Below, piece by piece: positions 1 through 5,086 of a stretch of DNA of 5,086 bases (positions are counted from its first letter, which is position 1; the number at the start of each line of letters is the position of its first letter). The notes beneath the pieces are model-generated. The model saw only the letters and a program-made list of their open reading frames with translations. It was not told where the DNA came from and made no database searches. This stretch comes from CANLWN01 sp039815505. Its GTDB lineage: Bacteria > Bacteroidota > Bacteroidia > Flavobacteriales > Flavobacteriaceae. The stretch is taken from positions 1 through 5,086 of the forward strand of contig JBCBZE010000261.1 of the NCBI GenBank assembly GCA_039815505.1. The letters are read 5' to 3'. The translations under genes were made by a program, and so were the position numbers.

Positions 1-117
1 CGCGGTTTTTAATTGCCTGACCAAGCTATCCACATTTTTTTTGGTAGGTATAAGATCTTGCGAATAAGCCATACCTATAATTAATGAAAAAACAAAAGCC
101 AAGTAACATCGCTTCAT
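1..117 (-). CDS. N-terminus of an exported protein, unidentified (partial, runs off left edge)
   Basis: An open frame on the minus strand starts with ATG at 117-115 and stays open to the window edge, giving 39 residues. It begins MKRCYLAFVFSLIIGMAYSQ: a short basic start, a hydrophobic core at about residues 5-16 and an AYS-Q junction, which is a typical Sec signal peptide of Bacteroidota with cleavage expected before Gln20. The visible mature part (DLIPTKKNVDSLVRQLKTA) is hydrophilic and looks helical. Similar 'DSL..L' openings occur in periplasmic TPR proteins and TPR-containing sensors of Flavobacteriia, but 19 residues cannot establish that. The gene is divergent from the fiber-like gene at 318 and shares its 200-bp upstream region. 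No Shine-Dalgarno sequence is apparent. I am confident that it is a coding start but cannot assign a function. Confidence 0.72.
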   Translation of the reverse strand, partial: MKRCYLAFVFSLIIGMAYSQDLIPTKKNVDSLVRQLKTA

Positions 118-317
118 GTCTTACGGGTCGGTTAAGGTTAATCCCTGAAAGATAAACACTCTTATTATGGGATTGATAAAATAGTCGCACTCTTTTTAAA
201 TTCTTGACAAGGTTTTTGAAAAAGAATGGTGAAAATCAAATTGTAGAGTGAAAATCGAATGATAGGCATTCCAATTTTAAGATATTTTTAATCCGAAATA
301 ACTTAAATCTAAAACTC
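118..317. other. Divergent intergenic region
   Basis: This AT-rich stretch separates two divergent signal-peptide genes, so it should hold a promoter for each. I searched both strands for the Bacteroidota pattern (TTG, then about 17-23 nt, then TAnnTTTG) and found no full match. Near matches to the -7 element are TATTTTTA at 283-290 on the plus strand and TATCTTTC on the minus strand (complement of 147-154), but neither has a TTG at the right distance. An odd-length palindrome, CTTGACAAG, lies at 203-211, and an imperfect direct repeat at 229-260 is listed separately. The plus-strand gene starts after an A-rich leader with no Shine-Dalgarno sequence, as is usual in this phylum. Confidence 0.55.
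229..260. repeat. Imperfect 13-bp direct repeat upstream of the two-gene operon
   Basis: GTGAAAATCAAAT (229-241) and GTGAAAATCGAAT (248-260) match at 12 of 13 positions and start 19 bp apart. They lie 58-89 bp upstream of the ATG at 318, between two divergent genes. Tandem half-sites at about two helical turns are compatible with a regulator binding site, but the sequence is AT-rich and chance similarity is possible. Confidence 0.4.
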
Positions 318-1265
318 ATGAAATTAAACAATTACACAAACAGATTTTTATTGGGATTGGCCATATTGCTACTATCGCCTTTGGGATTGATCGCCCAAAA
401 TCAATTTCCGGCTCCCAATGACAAGAATACCAACACCATTATAGATGGTGGTAACTTTTTGATGAGGCGCCCTCCCAATTCTGTTTTGGGCAGCAATAAT
501 AATTGGAACAGGGGCATGAATATCTATATCCGAAATACCAATAACCAAACGGGATTCCCCAGTAGTAATAACCGGGCAGCTTTTGGAGTTTCAGGTACGG
601 CACAAGCGGTCAACTATATGTACATGGCCCATCGGGACGGGAACCAAGGTGCTCCCGGGTCCGGTAATGGAATTTATGTTGAACCCAACGGTTCTACGGG
701 TATAGGTGTGGTAGCCCCCGGGGCTTTCTTTCATATAAGGACGGGTGTACGAAATCTTCTGTACACAGGAGCTGTACTGCGCTTTAACAATACCAATGAT
801 GGCAATACCTTCTTCGATAAACAGGATACGGGGGATTTTGTATTCCGCACCCGTAACCAGAACGATACCAATTATGCCAACAGGATGATCGTACATCGTG
901 GAGGTCAAGTGGAGATACCCACCAGATTGGCTATCGGAGCCACGGACACCCAGGGTTTTAAATTGGCAGTAAACGGCAAGGTACGGGCCAAGGAAGTAGT
1001 AGTGGAAACAGGATGGAGCGATTTTGTCTTTGAGAACGATTATGGGTTAAGAAGTTTGGATGAAGTAGAGAAATATATCGGAGAGAATGGCCATCTACCA
1101 GAGATTCCCTCGGCCAAGGAAGTAGCGGAAAACGGGGTAAAATTGGGCGAGATGGATTCCAAGCTGTTAATGAAAATAGAGGAGCTTACGCTGTATATGA
1201 TTGCACAGCAGAAAGAAATTAAAGCGTTGAAGGAAGAACTTAAAACCGTTAAAGATGGACAATAA
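318..1265 (+). CDS. Secreted fiber-like protein with S74/chaperone-like coiled-coil C-terminus
   Basis: A 315-residue exported protein of a type common in Bacteroidota and usually annotated as hypothetical or tail-fiber-like. Residues 1-26 form a Sec signal peptide (hydrophobic core about 10-25, cleavage near A26/Q27). Residues 28-210 are rich in Asn, Gly and Thr and look beta-structured. A motif of the 'GIG...P...H(I/V)' kind seen in fiber-like proteins lies at 128-140, and a degenerate second copy runs from LAIGATD into LAVNGKVRAKEV (about 205-227). The C-terminus is the family hallmark: WSDFVF (233-238), HLPEIPSAKEV (259-269), LGEMDSKLLMKIEELTLY (276-293), then a charged coiled coil to 315. 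By analogy with intramolecular chaperone domains of phage fibers, this end may trimerise the protein, although the Ser-Lys pair expected for self-cleavage is not in place (S234, with Glu at +5). There is no T9SS tail and no cysteine. The start is the ATG directly before the signal peptide. The stop overlaps the next gene, so the two are an operon. The ligand or role is unknown. Confidence 0.9.
   Translation: MKLNNYTNRFLLGLAILLLSPLGLIAQNQFPAPNDKNTNTIIDGGNFLMRRPPNSVLGSNNNWNRGMNIYIRNTNNQTGFPSSNNRAAFGVSGTAQAVNYMYMAHRDGNQGAPGSGNGIYVEPNGSTGIGVVAPGAFFHIRTGVRNLLYTGAVLRFNNTNDGNTFFDKQDTGDFVFRTRNQNDTNYANRMIVHRGGQVEIPTRLAIGATDTQGFKLAVNGKVRAKEVVVETGWSDFVFENDYGLRSLDEVEKYIGENGHLPEIPSAKEVAENGVKLGEMDSKLLMKIEELTLYMIAQQKEIKALKEELKTVKDGQ
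1255..1265 (+). promoter_or_regulatory. 11-nt start/stop overlap, probable translational coupling
   Basis: The sequence ATGGACAATAA holds the ATG of the large downstream gene (1255-1257) and the TAA of the fiber-like gene (1263-1265) in different frames. In the downstream frame a TGA lies at 1228-1230 and no other start codon occurs between it and 1255, so this ATG is the only one that can precede the signal peptide. No Shine-Dalgarno sequence sits at the usual distance (GGAAG at 1232-1236 is too far away). Re-initiation by ribosomes ending the first gene is therefore the likely route. Confidence 0.7.
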
Positions 1266-4200
1266 AAGTTTTAATCTAAAATTTATACCCTTGGTCTTGA
1301 TACTATCTCTGATACTATCAGGATCGGTGAGAGGGCAATTTAAGGTGCCTGGGTACAATTCTACAGATCTCTTGGGAGCAATTATTCTACATCTTTCAGG
1401 TATTGAGGATCTTTCCACCTCAGGAGCTTTTTTTGGACTATCCAAATTCAACGCGGATATCGCTACAAGTACGATTAGTCTTCCAGGTGGAAACCTTAGT
1501 TTTAGTGATATTACAGGTGAATTTGTACTTGGAAAGAATGGTGATGTACGTCTCATTCCTTTTGATGTCGATGTAGTGGAAACTTCCACAGGTTTAGGCG
1601 ATTTAGCTTCGTTAGGTCTAACTATAGAACAGGCTTCTTTTAAGACAGGTGAGGTAAATTTCATTACAGTGAGATTTTCGACAGCCTTTTCGGCGGGGGT
1701 CGTGTTTGAGGCACTTTTTGATGCCGTGCCCGTACTAAAACCATTTAAAAATAGCCCTTTTGTTCAAAAGACGGTTACTGTGCTCGAAAATATTAGTGGT
1801 TCTCTTGGAGGTACCGGACGTATAGATATATTACCAATTACGGATTCCAATCCTACCTTTGGCCTTAGACTTGCCACTTCTATTGATAAAAGCTTAAGTG
1901 GTACGGGTGATCTTGGAAAAGGATTTAAGGTAGGTCTCAGTGGGGCAAAAGTTACGGGGCGTGCGGTTCAACTTTCCATATGGCATATTGAGGCATTAAC
2001 AGAAACTAGATTTCCAGATGAGGTCAGGGCTCTTTTTAGTCGGAACTATAATGTTTTTCATCCAAACTACAATGATGTGGATTTAAATACGCTGGATATT
2101 GATGATTTTAGTTTTCCGGAAAATAGTGATATCATATTAAAAGGTACGGGAAACTTCGAGCAACCTATTTCCATATCATCCAATAACTCCTCTACTATTT
2201 CCTTTACACCAGGTACTGGTGTGGATTCCGATATAAGAATTGCCCTGGAAATGGATACGGGTAAGAATTCTTTTTTCGGATCTTTTGGTGATCTTTCCGG
2301 AACGATTGGGGTGGCTCCGTTTGATATCGAGGAAGGTACTTTTTCTTTCGGTAAGGATCCAGTAGTCTCAGATTTTATACAGGGTACCAATATACCTGAC
2401 TTTGATGGTTCTCCTCTACCTGTAGTAGCCTCCGCCATACCACTATTGGATAGTTATGATGGTGTTGATTTTACTAATCTTGAGGTTATGGGTCTAGATG
2501 TGGACCAAACTACAAAGGCGGTGAATTTTATTCTTCGTGGGGATCGCGAAAATGCAACCGGCCCAATAAAGTTAAACAATGAAAGCAAATTACTTAAGAG
2601 TGTGTTTGTTGAGGCTTTGACCATACCCAATAATGCTCAATTTGTAAGTTTGGAAACCAATCCTCCAGAGGCCGTAGCTTATGAACCTTTTAAGCATACC
2701 GAGATGGGGCAAATTTTTTTTATTGCCGATGAGCAAATGAAAAAGGATTTTGCAGAAAAAGTCTATGTCAACCCAGGGGGAAAGAATATAATACAAGAGT
2801 GGTATGATAGATTGGCTGCCGTAAATAGTCCCTCTAACTTTCTTAAAAACATTTTGGCAAGAGATGTTATACCAGACATTGCTTTCAATATTAGGGCCAA
2901 TATAGTTCCTGTAATACCCACAGGTAATAAGGAAAACGATAAAGTTTTTATAGAAGACTCAAACTACAATATAGTTGTTTCGGAAGCTTTTGCCACACTG
3001 ACTTTGACAAATGCCAATGGCGGAGGTATAACTATAAGTACCGACCTTCAACCGGGAACAGTTGGAATTACATTGGACGAATTCAATATTCTCAGCGCGG
3101 AACTCAATGATTTTAATAGTTTTATTATTAACAGGACATTGGACAAAAGAAATAGTATAAGAAATGATATAAATAATGGAGTGGGGGTGTATAAAAATTT
3201 AAAGCGAATACTACCCGCAATCGTTGCCGCACATTGGTATAAACAATCTGGGTTGGCAGAAGGTACTCTAAAAGATATTATTGATACAGGTGACCTTACC
3301 AATAGATATACTGGGAGGAGTTTAAGCAAACCTTTCGATCAAACCCTTTGGGATTCAAAGGCACAACAGTTATTGGCTACGTTAGAAGCATCCTCAGTGG
3401 GATATACGGTCACAAGTAGTATTACGGGAGGGGTTACGATAAACAATAATGTGAATCCAAATAAATTGGATGATGACTTCAAAAATGTACAACAGGTAAT
3501 TTTTGACGAATCGCTGGCCGATGGGTTTAATGCGGATGACTATGTAAATGCTGGCGGTGTGGCCTACCGAATAGCAGAAATTGTACCAACGGGGATATTT
3601 ATGAGACCTAATGCGGACAATTTCGTTGGTTTCAATGCAGGGTTTCTCGAGAATAGGCCGGTAACGGTAGCCATTGGCGTTGCCAATAACGGTAATAAAC
3701 GGGCCAATAATCTGCAGGTAAATGTATATATGCAAAGGGAAAATGGACAACCTGTAAACGTAGAATCTACTATAATTTCCAGACTTGATCCCTATGAAAC
3801 CAAATCCCATATGTTTTCTTTTAATCCAGGTGTTACAGGGAATGGCCTTTTAACAGAAAATATAAAACTATTTTATCGCGTAAATGAGAATGAATCTGTA
3901 CCAGAATTATCCTATACCAATAATGAGCTGGATATTGAAATGGAAATTGCGGAAGTATTGTATCACGAAGTGTTGTATGATCGTTTTTATCAATTTGATT
4001 TAAAATCCCAATCCAGAAACTTTTTCGCTTCCCATGATTTTGCCTTCTATGAGAATACTACTATAAGAGATGGAGTAAAATTAAGTGCCCATTCTCCCAA
4101 TAGAGTTGTGCTTATGCCTGGCTTTAAAGCAGAAAATGGTAGTGAATTCAGAGCTTGGATCGGAGATGATCTAGAGGCTAGAGAAGAATACGATAGACTA

Positions 4201-4668
4201 AATCCTGCACCCAGTAATACTGCCAATAAAGCTAGCTTTAGCAAGGTTTCCAAACCTGACATCACAAAACATAAAGCCCCTAAGCTTGCAAGGGACCATC
4301 GTTTGGATAATCTGCGTTCCAAGAATCTAGACGACACCAATTTTTTGCCGGTCTTTATGAATTATGAGATTATAGATGAAAACGCTATTGGAAAGGACGA
4401 GAATGCCTTGTTGAGCTCACTTTACCCCAATCCGGTCGTTGATTTTGTCTCGCTTGATTTGAATTTTGCACAAGATCGGAATATAAGCATTGACCTGTAT
4501 ACAATTTCTGGTACCAAAGTAAAGAATCTAAAGGAGAATGTGCACATTGCCAAAGGGTCCAGTACCCTGTCCTTGGATTTGAGCAATATATCTAGTGGGA
4601 TATATATGTTGGTACTAAGGGAAGGTGACAAAAAATTGGATTCTAAGCTTGTTCTCAAGAATAGATAA
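1255..4668 (+). CDS. Large T9SS-secreted multidomain protein (CARDB-like domain, type A sorting tail)
   Basis: An 1137-residue protein exported by Sec and then by type IX secretion, to be released or anchored at the cell surface. Residues 1-27 are a signal peptide (core about 10-22, cleavage before Gln28). Residues 28-800 match no family I recognise. The first part (about 30-430) is Gly/Ser/Thr-rich with alternating beta-type patterns (for example LSGTGDLGKGFKVGLSGAKV and SFGDLSGTIGVAPFDIEEG). The part from about 430 to 800 is more mixed and includes a conserved-looking helix ILPAIVAAHWYK (652-663). Residues about 800-897 resemble a CARDB Ig-like domain (VTVAIGVANNG, then VPELSYTNNELDIEMEI). 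Residues 935-970 carry a short beta motif (GVKLSAH, VVLMPGFKAENGSEFRAWIG) often found just before T9SS tails. A Lys/Arg-rich linker (about 985-1035) follows. The type A sorting domain runs from about 1053 to 1137, with YPNPV at 1057-1061, SLDLSNISSGIYML and a terminal KLVLKNR. No cysteine and no recognisable catalytic motif is present, so a structural or adhesive role is likelier than an enzymatic one, but this is inference. Confidence 0.93.
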   Translation: MDNKSFNLKFIPLVLILSLILSGSVRGQFKVPGYNSTDLLGAIILHLSGIEDLSTSGAFFGLSKFNADIATSTISLPGGNLSFSDITGEFVLGKNGDVRLIPFDVDVVETSTGLGDLASLGLTIEQASFKTGEVNFITVRFSTAFSAGVVFEALFDAVPVLKPFKNSPFVQKTVTVLENISGSLGGTGRIDILPITDSNPTFGLRLATSIDKSLSGTGDLGKGFKVGLSGAKVTGRAVQLSIWHIEALTETRFPDEVRALFSRNYNVFHPNYNDVDLNTLDIDDFSFPENSDIILKGTGNFEQPISISSNNSSTISFTPGTGVDSDIRIALEMDTGKNSFFGSFGDLSGTIGVAPFDIEEGTFSFGKDPVVSDFIQGTNIPDFDGSPLPVVASAIPLLDSYDGVDFTNLEVMGLDVDQTTKAVNFILRGDRENATGPIKLNNESKLLKSVFVEALTIPNNAQFVSLETNPPEAVAYEPFKHTEMGQIFFIADEQMKKDFAEKVYVNPGGKNIIQEWYDRLAAVNSPSNFLKNILARDVIPDIAFNIRANIVPVIPTGNKENDKVFIEDSNYNIVVSEAFATLTLTNANGGGITISTDLQPGTVGITLDEFNILSAELNDFNSFIINRTLDKRNSIRNDINNGVGVYKNLKRILPAIVAAHWYKQSGLAEGTLKDIIDTGDLTNRYTGRSLSKPFDQTLWDSKAQQLLATLEASSVGYTVTSSITGGVTINNNVNPNKLDDDFKNVQQVIFDESLADGFNADDYVNAGGVAYRIAEIVPTGIFMRPNADNFVGFNAGFLENRPVTVAIGVANNGNKRANNLQVNVYMQRENGQPVNVESTIISRLDPYETKSHMFSFNPGVTGNGLLTENIKLFYRVNENESVPELSYTNNELDIEMEIAEVLYHEVLYDRFYQFDLKSQSRNFFASHDFAFYENTTIRDGVKLSAHSPNRVVLMPGFKAENGSEFRAWIGDDLEAREEYDRLNPAPSNTANKASFSKVSKPDITKHKAPKLARDHRLDNLRSKNLDDTNFLPVFMNYEIIDENAIGKDENALLSSLYPNPVVDFVSLDLNFAQDRNISIDLYTISGTKVKNLKENVHIAKGSSTLSLDLSNISSGIYMLVLREGDKKLDSKLVLKNR

Positions 4669-4707
4669 AGATATAATTTTCAACTTTCGAAGTTTGTGTT
4701 AGAAAAG

Positions 4708-4740
4708 AACGCCCCATAAGTAATTATTGGGGTGTTTTTT
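4708..4740 (+). terminator. Rho-independent terminator of the two-gene operon
   Basis: A 9-bp stem pairs AACGCCCCA (4708-4716) with TGGGGTGTT (4728-4736), with one G-T wobble (G4711-T4733). It encloses an 11-nt loop whose ends can pair further, and is followed on the plus strand by an unbroken T run to 4740. It lies 40 nt after the stop of the large gene. The T run overlaps the stop codon of the converging thioesterase gene (TAA, complement of 4739-4741). On the minus strand the hairpin is followed only by an interrupted T-rich stretch, so it may work weakly in that direction too. Confidence 0.85.
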
Positions 4741-5086
4741 ATTTGGAAAAAGCCCACATAATCTCCTCGGGGATACGGATGGGTCTTTTGGTCACGGCAT
4801 CCAAAAGACACCATTCCGTTTCTGAATGTATTAGGGGCTTTTGGGTATGCGTATTGAACATTTCCACGATTCTCGTGGATTTGGCCCCCCTAGAATGCGC
4901 CACATGGGTTTTTATGGTGATGGCATCGTCCAATATGGCAGCATTTTTGTAGTGTATATGATGTCGTAACAAGACCCAGACTACTTGCTGTTGCATTTCC
5001 ATAGAAACCAACGACTTCCAATGCTCCTTGGCTACATCCTGTACCCATTGTACATAGCGTACATTGTTTACATGCCGTAGCTCGTC
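4739..5086 (-). CDS. Acyl-CoA thioesterase, 4HBT/YbgC-like hotdog family (partial, N-terminus beyond right edge)
   Basis: A cytosolic enzyme expected to hydrolyse an acyl-CoA thioester to the free acid and CoA. The frame is open from the window edge to a TAA (complement of 4739-4741), giving 115 residues. The first visible residues are DELRHVNNVRYVQW, the family signature D-x-x-x-H-V-N-N-x-x-Y: Asp1 is the expected catalytic acid and His5/Asn7/Asn8 belong to the conserved active-site loop. Arg4 replaces the usual Gly before the His. Further family features are RGAKSTRIVEMF (66-77), on the central sheet, and DAVTKRPIRIPEEI (96-109), the usual 'D..(T)xRP.RIP.E' end. Family members are commonly about 130-140 residues, so roughly 15-25 residues are probably missing. 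A TTG at 5011 is not the start, because the catalytic motif lies upstream of it in the same frame. The gene converges on the T9SS operon and shares no evident function with it. The substrate cannot be told from the sequence. Confidence 0.92.
   Translation of the reverse strand, partial: DELRHVNNVRYVQWVQDVAKEHWKSLVSMEMQQQVVWVLLRHHIHYKNAAILDDAITIKTHVAHSRGAKSTRIVEMFNTHTQKPLIHSETEWCLLDAVTKRPIRIPEEIMWAFSK

Noticed and set aside
204..209. TTGACA as a sigma-70 type -35 box
   Set aside because: No TATAAT-like element follows at about 17 bp, and Bacteroidota promoters use a different consensus.
1228..1265. Frameshift joining the fiber-like and large genes into one protein
   Set aside because: The first protein ends at the normal place for its family, just after the coiled coil, and the second begins with its own complete signal peptide. 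This is a true overlap of two genes.
318..1265. Phage or prophage tail-fiber gene
   Set aside because: It has a Sec signal peptide and no neighbouring phage genes. This C-terminal type is widespread in chromosomal exported proteins of Bacteroidota.
3394..3810. 138-codon minus-strand open frame, and similar ones at 591-908, 1167-1664, 2067-2438, 2590-2796, 3048-3329, 4047-4340 and 4422-4658
   Set aside because: All lie antisense to the two clearly coding plus-strand genes. Their translations show low-complexity Ile/Ser/Arg-rich sequence without domains, as expected for shadow frames.
4682..4694. Small inverted repeat AACTT-TCG-AAGTT after the large gene
   Set aside because: A 5-bp AT-rich stem without a T-tract is too weak to call. 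The GC-rich hairpin at 4708-4736 is the convincing terminator.
4743..4952. 69-codon plus-strand open frame
   Set aside because: It is antisense to the thioesterase, which has clear family motifs along the same stretch.
5009..5011. TTG as start codon of the minus-strand thioesterase
   Set aside because: The same frame stays open to the window edge and encodes the catalytic DELRHVNN motif upstream of this TTG, so the real start lies outside the window.

Overview
The window looks like chromosomal DNA from a member of the Bacteroidota, most likely Flavobacteriia. The main evidence is a gene for a 1137-residue protein that ends in a type A type IX secretion (T9SS) C-terminal sorting domain, a system confined to this phylum. 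Supporting signs are signal peptides that end just before Gln, starts without a Shine-Dalgarno sequence, and a fiber-like protein carrying the S74/chaperone-like C-terminus common in this group.

Layout. At the left edge (1-117, minus strand) lie the first 39 codons of an exported protein that runs off the window. A 200-bp divergent intergenic region (118-317) follows; it holds an imperfect 13-bp direct repeat. Two plus-strand genes come next and overlap by 11 nt. The first (318-1265) encodes a secreted, Asn-rich, fiber-like protein with a conserved coiled-coil C-terminus. The second (1255-4668) encodes a large multidomain T9SS cargo protein: a signal peptide, about 770 residues I cannot assign, a CARDB-like Ig domain, a short beta-repeat motif, a basic linker and the T9SS sorting tail. 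A hairpin plus T-tract (4708-4740) ends this operon. The minus-strand gene at 4739-5086 converges on it. It is a hotdog-fold acyl-CoA thioesterase whose N-terminus lies beyond the right edge.

How the genes fit together. The two central genes almost certainly share a transcript, and the second is probably translationally coupled to the first. Both products carry Sec signals, and neither contains a cysteine. The simplest reading is a co-expressed pair of cell-surface or secreted structural/adhesive proteins, of which only the second carries a T9SS tail. Their function cannot be read from the sequence. The thioesterase is a separate housekeeping-type gene, and the left-edge gene is too short to identify. 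Nothing in the window indicates an RNA gene, CRISPR array, insertion sequence or phage module. The most novel-looking material is the unassigned N-terminal two thirds of the large protein and its pairing with the fiber-like protein.
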